Source of the DNA: Chloroflexota bacterium
GTDB taxonomy: Bacteria; Chloroflexota; Dehalococcoidia; DSTF01; RBG-16-68-14
DNA: 64,000 bases
Reading direction: 5' to 3'
Assembly (NCBI GenBank): GCA_029262675.1
Contig: JAJCYW010000016.1
Coordinates: forward strand, 161,798-225,797
Shown here piece after piece: positions 25,107 through 33,045 of this stretch. Each line of letters begins with the position of its first letter. The stretch's first letter is position 1. The notes beneath the pieces were generated by a model that searched no databases, was not told where the DNA came from, and worked only from the letters and a program-made list of their open reading frames with translations. The position numbers were made by a program, and so were the translations under genes.

Positions 25107-25699
25107 GGGCTGATGATTCGCCTGTCTGGTGGCTAGAGGTGCTCCGGATCGTCGGGCCGCTAATCGGTGGTGCCCTTGTCGCGGCCATCGGGTTCTTCGC
25201 TGTACATCAGCAGAACGTGACCCAGCGCGACAATCTAAAGCAGACCAACGCTGCCCAAGCCGCCCAGCAGCGCGCGGAGAGGCTGACGGCGTGGAGGCAC
25301 GAACGATACGGCGAACTGTTGGCCGCCTTGGGTGAGTTTCATGCAGCGGTACGGAGGATGAACCTCGCCTTAAACTCCTATGCCCCTGATCCGGCGGCGA
25401 AGGAGCATTTGCGCGCTTCGCTCGAGCACTTCATCAGGGTCGATACAAGTAGCCGAATTCTACAAGCGGCGATGCAGGTCGCCGACAAGGAAGTTGCGGA
25501 ACTTGCTCAGAAGCTTGCTAACGACTACCACAGCGCAAGCGGTCAGCTCGTCTCGCTTGGGATCACAGCAGGGCATTCCCCTGATGAGAAGGCGCTAGGT
25601 GAGGCATTTCAAGAGACCAAGGCGCAATTGGATAAAACCAGCGAACAGAGGTACGACCTAAACCGACGGATTGAGACATTGATCAGTGAAGGTGACTAA
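25070..25699 (+). CDS. Hypothetical membrane-anchored coiled-coil protein in the insertion
   Basis: 209 residues, family not recognised. One transmembrane helix near the N-terminus (about residues 27-46, GPLIGGALVAAIGFFAV) is followed by a long helical, charged region rich in Gln, Ala and Glu, probably coiled coil and cytoplasmic. A good ribosome site (AAGGAGGCG) precedes ATG 25070. Base composition is less GC-rich than the flanks and the gene lies between the two yqeK-yraN junction copies, so it was probably acquired. Function unknown. Confidence 0.65.
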   Translation: MEELLRQILEELRADDSPVWWLEVLRIVGPLIGGALVAAIGFFAVHQQNVTQRDNLKQTNAAQAAQQRAERLTAWRHERYGELLAALGEFHAAVRRMNLALNSYAPDPAAKEHLRASLEHFIRVDTSSRILQAAMQVADKEVAELAQKLANDYHSASGQLVSLGITAGHSPDEKALGEAFQETKAQLDKTSEQRYDLNRRIETLISEGD

Positions 25700-25749
25700 T
25701 CGTGCAGAGGCCACGACGTGAGTTCGCAATTCCATTTCAAACGCGATTT

Positions 25750-25843
25750 GCCGCCCGCGACGAGCTGTTGGGCGGCTAGCCGATGACAACCCCACGACAA
25801 CAGCTCGGCAGCTTTGGCGAACGCGTAGCGCGGCAACACCTGG
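25750..25843 (+). repeat. yqeK-yraN junction duplication, copy B
   Basis: Second copy of the 94-bp junction; it retains the last nine yqeK codons and stop, then continues into the intact yraN. Confidence 0.85.
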
Positions 25844-26154
25844 AAGCGAATGGCTATCGCGTTCTCGACACCAACTTCCGCGTTCGCGACGGCGAGATCG
25901 ATATCGTCGCGCAGATGGACGACGACGTCGTCTTCGTCGAGGTGAAGACGCGGCGCGGCGATTCCATGGGGTCGGCAGTCGAGTCGATCGACTGGCGGAA
26001 GGCACAGCGGCTGCTGGCCGCGGCGGCTGCCTACGAACGCAGCCACATCCCGCTACCGCCCGGCCGCCGCATCGACGTGATCGCGATCGATCTCGATGAA
26101 GACGGCGTGCTCGTCTCGCTCCAACACATCGAAAGCGCCGTCGAAGAGGAGTAG
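25783..26154 (+). CDS. YraN/UPF0102 family nuclease-fold protein
   Basis: 123 residues of the UPF0102 family, a predicted endonuclease-like fold: FGERVARQHLEANGYRVLD, then GEIDIVAQ and VFVEVKTRRG, which carry the E/D and E-x-K residues of a PD-(D/E)XK active site. Normal family length. Its true start is ATG 25783; the bases upstream are a remnant of a second yqeK. Confidence 0.9.
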   Translation: MTTPRQQLGSFGERVARQHLEANGYRVLDTNFRVRDGEIDIVAQMDDDVVFVEVKTRRGDSMGSAVESIDWRKAQRLLAAAAAYERSHIPLPPGRRIDVIAIDLDEDGVLVSLQHIESAVEEE

Positions 26155-26191
26155 GACGGTTGACGTAGTAGAGATGTCCTAATCTCTCTCC

Positions 26192-26208
26192 CCGACTGCC
26201 GTCACCCC
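26192..26208 (-). repeat. Dispersed 17-bp intergenic repeat, copy 3 (inverted)
   Basis: CCGACTGCCGTCACCCC, the exact reverse complement of the copies at 9947 and 13185, followed by CTCTCCCTTCAGAGGGAGAGG, an imperfect hairpin. Confidence 0.8.
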
Positions 26209-26248
26209 TCTCCCTTCAGAGGGAGAGGCGCCGGGGTGAGGGAGCGCT

Positions 26249-26351
26249 CTGCGGGATGAATCCCGCAGCTACTCCCATTCGGAACCGGTAGCTGAGGGTC
26301 TTAACCCTCAGGGTGTGTGACCCTCAGACGCGTTTCGACCCTCAGGCTACC
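26249..26351. repeat. Hairpin array upstream of the FmdB genes
   Basis: CTGCGGGA-tgaa-TCCCGCAG (26249-26268) and CTGAGGGT-ctta-ACCCTCAG (26292-26311). Two further copies of ACCCTCAG follow (26320-26327, 26338-26345), and an outer pair GGTAGC (26287-26292)/GCTACC (26346-26351) closes the set. A TATACT -10-like hexamer at 26354 lies directly after it. Confidence 0.75.
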
Positions 26352-26368
26352 GCTATACTGAAACTGCA

Positions 26369-26731
26369 ATGCCGATCTACGAATATCGCTGCCGGGAGTG
26401 CCGCAAGCGCTCCAGCGTCTTCGTCCGCAGCATGAATGCAACGGTCAAGGCCAGGTGCGAGCACTGCCAGAGCACGAAGATGAACCGCCTCGTCTCGCGC
26501 GTCGTTGCGCCACGGTCGGGCGGCGATCCTCTCGATAGCTTCGACGAGAGCATGCTGGCCGACGTCGACGAAAACGATCCCCGCAGCGTCGCCCGCTTCG
26601 CCCGGCGGATGAAGGACGAGATGGGGGAGGAGCTGGGACCTGACTTCGACCAGGCAATCGAGCAGATGGAAGCGGGAGAGATGCCGGACGATGCCTCCGT
26701 CGACATGATGGGCTCGGACGGGGACTTCTAG
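26369..26731 (+). CDS. FmdB-type zinc-ribbon protein 1
   Basis: 120 residues. MPIYEYRCRECRKR with a second CEHC about 22 residues later is the FmdB/CxxC-CxxC zinc ribbon. The C-terminal half is acidic (DESMLADVDENDP, EAGEMPDDASVD). FmdB proteins are annotated as putative regulators, but the function is not established. Two bases separate it from the related gene downstream. Confidence 0.87.
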   Translation: MPIYEYRCRECRKRSSVFVRSMNATVKARCEHCQSTKMNRLVSRVVAPRSGGDPLDSFDESMLADVDENDPRSVARFARRMKDEMGEELGPDFDQAIEQMEAGEMPDDASVDMMGSDGDF

Positions 26732-26733
26732 TC

Positions 26734-27072
26734 GTGCCAATCTACGAGTACAACTGCGACGATTGCGGCCGCCTGACTTCTGTGTTCACCAAGTCGATGA
26801 GCGCCAAGGTCGAGGCCACGTGCAGCCACTGCGGCAGCGCCAAACTCTCCCGTGCCCTCTCCAAGTTCGCCCACCACCAGTCGACGGGGCAGGTTCTGGA
26901 ACGGTACGGCGCGGAGCCGCAGTCGCTGGAGGAATACGAGGACCCGCGCCAGATCGGCCGCTGGGCCGAGCGCAAGTTCGACGAGTATGGCATGGAACTG
27001 CCCAAAGAGGCGCGCAACATGATCGACGCCGCGCGCGAGGGCGAGTTCCCGTCACCGGCCGACGAACTGTAG
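26734..27072 (+). CDS. FmdB-type zinc-ribbon protein 2
   Basis: 112 residues from GTG 26734. MPIYEYNCDDCGRL and CSHCGSAKL form the zinc ribbon; the acidic tail (EEYEDPRQIGRWAERKFDE) differs from its neighbour's. The ribbon is duplicated but the tails share little sequence, pointing to old tandem duplication. Transcribed with protein 1 and probably with the translin gene, 26 bp downstream. Confidence 0.87.
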   Translation: MPIYEYNCDDCGRLTSVFTKSMSAKVEATCSHCGSAKLSRALSKFAHHQSTGQVLERYGAEPQSLEEYEDPRQIGRWAERKFDEYGMELPKEARNMIDAAREGEFPSPADEL

Positions 27073-27098
27073 CCGCAACACGGCAAGGAAGCTGCCCA

Positions 27099-27740
27099 AT
27101 GGATGACGTCGCCAGCCAGCTAGAGCCGATCATGGACGCGGCGAATGCCGTGTTTGGGGCCAAGAACCAGGCCCGCGAACGCGCCCTGCCGCTCTGCCGC
27201 GCCGCGCTGCGGCACTCCGCCAACGCGATCCGTGCCGTTCATCGACAGGACGTTGCGAAGGCCGAGAAACTGATCGGAGAGGCGCGCGCCATGCTCGACG
27301 ATGCGCGAGACGCCCTCAGCGAGCATCCGGACATCTACCACGCTGGCTTCGTTCACGACGCGGTGAAAGAGTACGTCGAGGCCTGCACGACGCTGGCCGT
27401 CATCGCGGGCCGGCCCCTGCCGGCGCCCGACGACCTCGCCGCCTCGCCGGCAGCCTATCTGAACGGCCTCGGCGAGACCGTCGGCGAACTGCGCCGCCAC
27501 CTGCTCGATAGGCTGCGCAAGGGTGACGTCGAGTACTGCGAGGGCATCCTTGCCGCCATGGACGACATCTACGGGGTCCTCGTCACCGTCGACTACCCGG
27601 AGGCGATGACTGGTGGCCTCCGCCGTACGACTGACGCTACGCGCGGCATTCTGGAACGCACCCGCGGCGACCTCACCGTCTCCGTCCGCCAGCGTGAGCT
27701 GGAACGGAAGCTCTCTGAGTTCCAAGAGCGGATGGACTAA
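27099..27740 (+). CDS. Translin-family protein
   Basis: 213 residues from ATG 27099 (AAGGAAG upstream); an open extension into the previous gene is rejected. It is all-helical, with the C-terminal region YLNGLGETVGELRRHL...GDVEYCEGILAAMDDIYGVL...DYPEAMTGGLRRTTD corresponding to eukaryotic translin. Translins are octameric single-stranded nucleic acid binding proteins; homologues are known in archaea and some bacteria. Behind two zinc-ribbon proteins, an RNA- or DNA-binding role is plausible. Confidence 0.8.
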   Translation: MDDVASQLEPIMDAANAVFGAKNQARERALPLCRAALRHSANAIRAVHRQDVAKAEKLIGEARAMLDDARDALSEHPDIYHAGFVHDAVKEYVEACTTLAVIAGRPLPAPDDLAASPAAYLNGLGETVGELRRHLLDRLRKGDVEYCEGILAAMDDIYGVLVTVDYPEAMTGGLRRTTDATRGILERTRGDLTVSVRQRELERKLSEFQERMD

Positions 27741-27764
27741 GTAGCAAGGCTCGCCTCAGACCGC

Positions 27765-27770
27765 TATAAT
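27765..27770 (+). promoter_or_regulatory. Possible -10 element of the cyclase-AAA gene
   Basis: Consensus TATAAT 27 bp before the GTG start. No good -35 is found at the expected spacing (TAGCAA at 27742-27747). Confidence 0.4.
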
Positions 27771-27796
27771 CGCCTCGCATAGGCAAGAGGCGAAAT

Positions 27797-30700
27797 GTGG
27801 TGGTAAACGCACGCCGCGGCACAGTTACGGTGCTCTTCACCGACATCGTGAGTTCAACAGAACTCATGCAGCGACTTGGCGACGATCGCTATGACGCGCT
27901 TCGCCGGCGCCACATGGAACTGCTGCGCGAACAGATAGCGTCCTTCCGTGGCGACGAGGTGAAGTCTGAAGGTGATGCCCTGATGGCGGTCTTCGTCAGC
28001 GCAGTCGACGCTGTCGGCTGCGGCGTCGCAATGCAGCAAGAGATCCGCCGGCACCATGAGCAGGGCGAAGACTCGGACCGACTTCCGCTTCGCGTCGGGA
28101 TGGACGTCGGCGAGCCTATTCGTGAGGGGAACGACTACCATGGGACGCCGGTGGTTGTTGCCAGCCGGCTCTCGAACGACGCAGATGGTGGTCAGATCCT
28201 CGTCTCGCAACTCGTCCAGCGTCTCGTCGGCAGCCGCGGCGGCTACACCTTCCGCGAGCTCGAACCCCGATTACTCAAGGGCATTCCTGAACTTCTCGCA
28301 ATCAGTGATGTCGCGTGGGAGCCGCTTCCTGACGAGGCGATCGCGGAGGACGAACAGGCCGGGCTGGAACGTGCTGTCTTGCCTTTGCCTCCTCTCCTCG
28401 CAGCCGGCGAGAGGATGGCTTTTGTCGGCCGGGAACCGGAACTACGCGAGCTCCAAGCCTGCTGGGAGCAGGCACGGGCTGGCCGCCGCCGCCTCGTCCT
28501 GCTCGCCGGCGAGCCCGGCATCGGCAAGACGCGGCTGGCCTCCCAGTTCGCCCACCGCGCGCATGGGGAAGGCGCGGCGGTGCTATACGGCCGCTGCTAC
28601 GAAGAAACGCTTCTTCCGTACCAGCCGTTCGTGGAAGCGCTCCGTCACTACGTTCAGTCGAGTTCGAGCACGACGTTGCGTGCCCAGCTCGGTGCGAATG
28701 GCGCGGCACTCTCCCGGCTGATACCGGAACTCGCCCAGCAGTTTCCGGATCTTCTCAGTTCGGACCTCCCGGCCAGAATGCTGCCGAATCCGGAGCGGGA
28801 TGAGATCGAACGCTATTGGTTCTTTGAGGCGATAGCGGCAATGCTCGCCGAAATCTCCCAGCGGCGACCGCTCGTCCTCGTCCTCGACGACCTCCATTGG
28901 GCAGACACTCCGACGCTTCAGCTCCTTAAGCACATCATGCGCGTCCCTGAGGACGTATCGCTGCTGCTATTGGGCACGTATCGCGAAGGCGAGCTCGGAA
29001 GGTCGCATCCGCTGGCCGATGCCCTTGCCGACCTGCGGCGTGAGCGGGCTTTCGACCGGGTTCTGCTGGAAGGCCTCGATGCGGCCGACACCGGAGCGAT
29101 GATCGCGACCTGGACCAGCCATGAGATTCCGGCCGCCGTCGTAGATGTCATCTCTGCTCGCACCGAGGGCAACCCCTTCTTCGTCCAGGAGGTCCTGGCC
29201 CACCTCTGGGAGATGAGCGCTGTCGAGGCGAGGGAAGACCAGTGGGCCTCGCGCCTCGCCACCTCGATCGACGAGTACGGCCTGCCCGAGGGCATCATGG
29301 AGGTCGTCGGCCGCCGCCTATCGCGCCTCTCCGACGACTGCAACGCTGTGCTCTCGCTCGCCTCCGTGATCGGTCGCGAGTTCGACTTCGCTGTTCTGGA
29401 GCGCGTCAGCGAACTCACCATCGAACAGCTTCTCGATGCGCTAGACGAGGCGCTCGCGGCCGACGTACTCGCGGAGGTCTCGCGTCATTCTGGCAGCTAC
29501 GGGTTCACGCATCCGCTCACGCGTGAGACCCTGTACGGCGAGCTTACGACTGCGCGCCGTGTCAGGATGCACCGGCAGGTGGGTGAAGCGCTGGAGGAGC
29601 TTGCCGCTGATGACGAGGCTGCCTATCTTTCGGAGCTCGCGCACCACTTTTTCGAGGCCATCTGGGGTCGGGGCGACGTCGACAGGGCGATAACGTACGC
29701 CGAGCGCGCCGGCCATCGAGCCACGAATCTTTACGCGTACGAAGAGGCCGCCCAGCACTATGACCGCGCCCTGCAGGCCCTCGAGCTGAAGGATGAGGGA
29801 GACAGCGAAGACCGGGTCCGGCTGCTGCTGGAGTTGGCGCTCAGCGTTCGGATGACGGGCGATTGGCAGAAGGCGACAGACGCGATCGGACGGGCGATCA
29901 GTATCGCCCGTAACCTGACGGCTCCAGAGCTCTTTGCGAAGGCGGTGCTGAGTTCGCGCGACGGCTTTGTCGCGGTACCCGTCCGCGGCCCCGACGAGTC
30001 CTACATCGCGTTACTACACGAAGCGCTGGAACGCCTGGGTAAAGGAGACAGCGCTCTTCGTGCGGGGCTGCTCGGTTACCTTGCAGGCGAGTACTACATG
30101 TCTCCCGATGAGGAGCGGCGCCTCGTACTCAGCAGGGAGGCCGTTGAGATGGCCAGACGAGCCGGCGATTCTGAGACACTGGCCTTTGCACTCGTCGCGC
30201 GACACTACTGCATCCGCGGTCCCGCGTACGCGGAAGAACGCGCAGCTGCCGTAAAAGAGATCTTGAGCTTGGCGCAGCAGACGGGCGCGCGCGGACTTGG
30301 CTTGAGCGGGTACGCCAGCCAGATCGAGGACATGCTGGAGTTGGGCGATATCGAGGCGGTAGACCGGGCGCTTGACGTCCACGCCCGCCTCGCTGACGAA
30401 TCGCGGATTCAGCGCCACGTCCTACACGCGAAGCAGCTTTCAGCGATGCGCGCTCTTTTGGATGGAGCGTTCGGCGACGCCGAGCGGCTGGCGGCTGAAG
30501 CCCTGGCACTCGGCCAGCGGGCGCGGAGTCGCACTGTGCTGGCGATGTTCAGCATCCAGACGTTCCTCATGCGGAAGGAGCAGGGACGCCTGGGGGAGAT
30601 CGAGGAGGCACACAAGGTCCTGGCGGAGCGGTTCGCAGAGATTCCCGCGTATCGATGCGCGCTCACCTTGCTCCTCTGCGAACTCGGCCAGCAGGGCGAA

Positions 30701-31180
30701 GCCCGCCGCGAGTTCGACAGGCTGGCTGGCGGCGGGTTCGCTGACATCCCTCACGACACGAACTGGATCATGCCTATCGTGTACCTTGCTGAGGCCTGTT
30801 CCAAGCTTGGCGACTCCGTCCGCGCCCGCGATCTCTACGATCTGCTGCTTCCCCATGCTGGCTATAACATCGTCGTGGGATACGGCGCGGCTTCGTTCGG
30901 TCCGGCCTCCCGCTACCTTGGCCTCCTCGCCGGAACGATGTCTCGCTGGGAGGAGGCGGCTTGCCACTTCGAGGAATCTGCCGCCATGAGTCTCAGTATG
31001 GGTGCCAAGCCGTGGCTCGCACACACGCACGCAGACCACGCGGGGATGCTCCTCGCTCGCGACGCCGCAGGCGACCGCGAGCGTGCGCAGGGATTGCTGG
31101 GCGAGTGTCTGAGTCTCGCCGAGCCGCTCGGCATGACGAGCCTTATTGAACAGGTCCGTACTCTGCGTCAACACGTGTGA
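27797..31180 (+). CDS. Class III adenylate cyclase-domain / AAA ATPase / TPR regulatory protein
   Basis: 1127 residues from GTG 27797. Residues 1-180 form a class III nucleotide cyclase catalytic domain (FTDIVSST and GDEVKSEGDALMAVF carry the two metal Asp). The usual VNxAAR motif reads VVVASRLS, so the adenine-fixing Asn is missing. A P-loop ATPase follows (GEPGIGKTRLA; Walker B LVLVLDDLHWAD), then a winged-helix-like segment and about 500 residues of TPR-like helices. This layout resembles AfsR/MalT-type STAND proteins with a cyclase in place of the DNA-binding domain. It probably senses a ligand through the TPR part; whether cAMP is made is uncertain. Confidence 0.85.
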   Translation: MVVNARRGTVTVLFTDIVSSTELMQRLGDDRYDALRRRHMELLREQIASFRGDEVKSEGDALMAVFVSAVDAVGCGVAMQQEIRRHHEQGEDSDRLPLRVGMDVGEPIREGNDYHGTPVVVASRLSNDADGGQILVSQLVQRLVGSRGGYTFRELEPRLLKGIPELLAISDVAWEPLPDEAIAEDEQAGLERAVLPLPPLLAAGERMAFVGREPELRELQACWEQARAGRRRLVLLAGEPGIGKTRLASQFAHRAHGEGAAVLYGRCYEETLLPYQPFVEALRHYVQSSSSTTLRAQLGANGAALSRLIPELAQQFPDLLSSDLPARMLPNPERDEIERYWFFEAIAAMLAEISQRRPLVLVLDDLHWADTPTLQLLKHIMRVPEDVSLLLLGTYREGELGRSHPLADALADLRRERAFDRVLLEGLDAADTGAMIATWTSHEIPAAVVDVISARTEGNPFFVQEVLAHLWEMSAVEAREDQWASRLATSIDEYGLPEGIMEVVGRRLSRLSDDCNAVLSLASVIGREFDFAVLERVSELTIEQLLDALDEALAADVLAEVSRHSGSYGFTHPLTRETLYGELTTARRVRMHRQVGEALEELAADDEAAYLSELAHHFFEAIWGRGDVDRAITYAERAGHRATNLYAYEEAAQHYDRALQALELKDEGDSEDRVRLLLELALSVRMTGDWQKATDAIGRAISIARNLTAPELFAKAVLSSRDGFVAVPVRGPDESYIALLHEALERLGKGDSALRAGLLGYLAGEYYMSPDEERRLVLSREAVEMARRAGDSETLAFALVARHYCIRGPAYAEERAAAVKEILSLAQQTGARGLGLSGYASQIEDMLELGDIEAVDRALDVHARLADESRIQRHVLHAKQLSAMRALLDGAFGDAERLAAEALALGQRARSRTVLAMFSIQTFLMRKEQGRLGEIEEAHKVLAERFAEIPAYRCALTLLLCELGQQGEARREFDRLAGGGFADIPHDTNWIMPIVYLAEACSKLGDSVRARDLYDLLLPHAGYNIVVGYGAASFGPASRYLGLLAGTMSRWEEAACHFEESAAMSLSMGAKPWLAHTHADHAGMLLARDAAGDRERAQGLLGECLSLAEPLGMTSLIEQVRTLRQHV

Positions 31181-31208
31181 CGATTGTGTCCGGCTGGGGG
31201 TCATGCGG

Positions 31209-31237
31209 TTGAGTAAACGCATCGAACCTGTTAAGAT
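31209..31237 (+). promoter_or_regulatory. Sigma70-type promoter
   Basis: TTGAGT (31209-31214), 17-bp spacer, TAAGAT (31232-31237), upstream of the membrane-protein gene starting at 31311. Confidence 0.6.
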
Positions 31238-31310
31238 GGCGCCCGTTCTGGACGGAAAGACCCGGGCGGCCGGGACTCCCACAGACGCGGGAGTCGAAGG
31301 GGGAAGGCAC

Positions 31311-32096
31311 ATGGTCTCTCATGTAGCGCTAACGGGGCAATTGGGCCGGTGGCTCGCGGCTATGGCGATGGTCGCTTTAGCAGTCATGGTGCTTGCGCTG
31401 GCCATAAGCCATGGCGATGGCAACCGTGCGCTGGCCATAGGCGACGGCGACTTCACTGCGACGTTGTTCATAGCGGTCGAGGGACTGGAGCCGTTCGAGT
31501 GCACAATCAGCGGATCGCTTGAAGGCGGCTCCGAGCGTGTCCCGGACACGGAGGCCTACAACGTCACTGACAAGCTCGTCGACGCGACGGGTCTTTGCCT
31601 GCTCGACCCGAGTACTGACGAGGACGATCTGACGCAGATCATTCAGGGAACGGTCCTTGGCGTTGTCAGCGAGATCGAGTCGAACGGGAACGACGTCGTG
31701 GACGGCCTTGCTGAAGGGCGCTTCGAGATACGGATCGAGGCTGACACGACATCCCTCGGCGTGATCCGCACGATCGAAGACGAGCCGATCGTCATCACTT
31801 GCCCCGAGATCGACCTCGGCGATGGCCGATCTGATGAGCGAATTTCTTACAGGTGCGACCTCGTCCTCGACGCCGAGCATCCGCCTGTGACGTTGTACGG
31901 CGAAGGACCGATGGCGACGATCGAAGCGATGGCGGTCGACTTCACCGGCGTGCCGGCATACGGAGGCGGCGGCGGTCGTGACTCAGGGCTCGGCACTTGG
32001 GTGATCGTCGTGATAGCGGTGGCGGTTTTGGCCGGGCTGGCCGTCGTCGTCGCGTTCGGCTATCAGGCGATGAACCGCGGCGAGAAGGCGGAGTAG
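31311..32096 (+). CDS. Hypothetical exported membrane protein
   Basis: 261 residues from ATG 31311, behind GAAGGGGGAAGGCAC. A long N-terminal hydrophobic segment (LAAMAMVALAVMVLALAI) acts as a signal or anchor. The extracytoplasmic part is acidic, with four cysteines likely to form disulfides. A Gly-rich stretch precedes the C-terminal transmembrane helix (WVIVVIAVAVLAGLAVVVAF) and a basic tail. No known domain recognised. An upstream open frame exists but covers the promoter and has no ribosome site. Confidence 0.7.
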   Translation: MVSHVALTGQLGRWLAAMAMVALAVMVLALAISHGDGNRALAIGDGDFTATLFIAVEGLEPFECTISGSLEGGSERVPDTEAYNVTDKLVDATGLCLLDPSTDEDDLTQIIQGTVLGVVSEIESNGNDVVDGLAEGRFEIRIEADTTSLGVIRTIEDEPIVITCPEIDLGDGRSDERISYRCDLVLDAEHPPVTLYGEGPMATIEAMAVDFTGVPAYGGGGGRDSGLGTWVIVVIAVAVLAGLAVVVAFGYQAMNRGEKAE

Positions 32097-32099
32097 CCG

Positions 32100-32969
32100 C
32101 TACTCGGCTGCGTAGCGCGCTTCCAACTCCCGCCAGCCGGGCACACCGATGATCTCTTCGAACTCCGCGAAGCCGATCAGCTCGCCCTGCCGCGACGCCG
32201 TCGTCTTCTCCTCGAAGAGCGCGCCGTAAGTCTCTTGCACTGCTTTCGTCGCCGCGAAGAGCGCGGAGAGCGGGAAGACGACCATGCTGTAGCCCAGCGC
32301 CCGCAGCTCGGTTGACGTGAGGGGTGGCGTCTTGCCGCCCTCGATCATGTTGGCGAAGAGCGGCGCGTCCGGTATCTGCCGGGCTACCTCCTTCAGCTCG
32401 TCCTCGGACTGCGGCGCCTCGACGAAGACGACGTCCGCCCCCGCGTCGCGGTACATCTTGCCGCGCCGGATCGCCTCCTCCAGCCCCAGCGGCGCCCGCG
32501 CGTCCGTCCGCCCGATGATCACCAGGTCGTCGCCCTCGCGTGCGTCGGCGGCGGCGCGCAGCTTGGCCGCCTGCTCCTCGGCCGGGATCACGCGCTTGCC
32601 CTCGAAGTGGCCGCACTTCTTCGGCCACTCCTGGTCCTCCAGGATGATGCCGCCGACTCCCAGCGCCACGCACTCCCGCACGGTGCGCACCGTGTTCAGC
32701 GCGTTGCCGTAGCCGGTGTCCATGTCGGCGACGAGCGGCACGTCGATGGCGCTCACCACGTGGCGCACGCGGTCGATCGTCTCAGACATCGTCAGCAGCC
32801 CGAAGTCGGGCATGCCCAGCACCGTCGCAGCGAAACCAAAGCCCGTCGTGAAGACGGCGCTGAACCCGGCGCGTTCGGCCAGTCGCGCTGTCAGCGCGTC
32901 GTACGCGCCCGGCAGCACGACGATCTCCGGTTCGTCCAGCATCTTCCGTAGACGTGTTGAGTTTTTCAT
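32100..32969 (-). CDS. Isocitrate lyase / PEP mutase family enzyme
   Basis: 289 residues with the superfamily TIM-barrel motifs: PGAYDALTARLAERAG, DMDTGYGN (metal-binding Asp) and WPKKCGHFEGKRV (the KKCGH signature with catalytic Cys). Length and the GRTDA motif fit methylisocitrate lyase or oxaloacetate/2,3-dimethylmalate lyase types rather than the larger glyoxylate-cycle isocitrate lyase. It would cleave a C-C bond of a small dicarboxylate-type substrate. No prpC or prpD is nearby, so the substrate is open. Four bases separate its stop from the convergent neighbour. Confidence 0.88.
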   Translation of the reverse strand: MKNSTRLRKMLDEPEIVVLPGAYDALTARLAERAGFSAVFTTGFGFAATVLGMPDFGLLTMSETIDRVRHVVSAIDVPLVADMDTGYGNALNTVRTVRECVALGVGGIILEDQEWPKKCGHFEGKRVIPAEEQAAKLRAAADAREGDDLVIIGRTDARAPLGLEEAIRRGKMYRDAGADVVFVEAPQSEDELKEVARQIPDAPLFANMIEGGKTPPLTSTELRALGYSMVVFPLSALFAATKAVQETYGALFEEKTTASRQGELIGFAEFEEIIGVPGWRELEARYAAE

Positions 32970-33045
32970 CTGCGGCGTCCTTTCCAGAGCAAGGCGAATT
33001 TAGAACCGCCGCAGTCTAGCACGGGGAGGGGGAGGAGGTTGGGGG

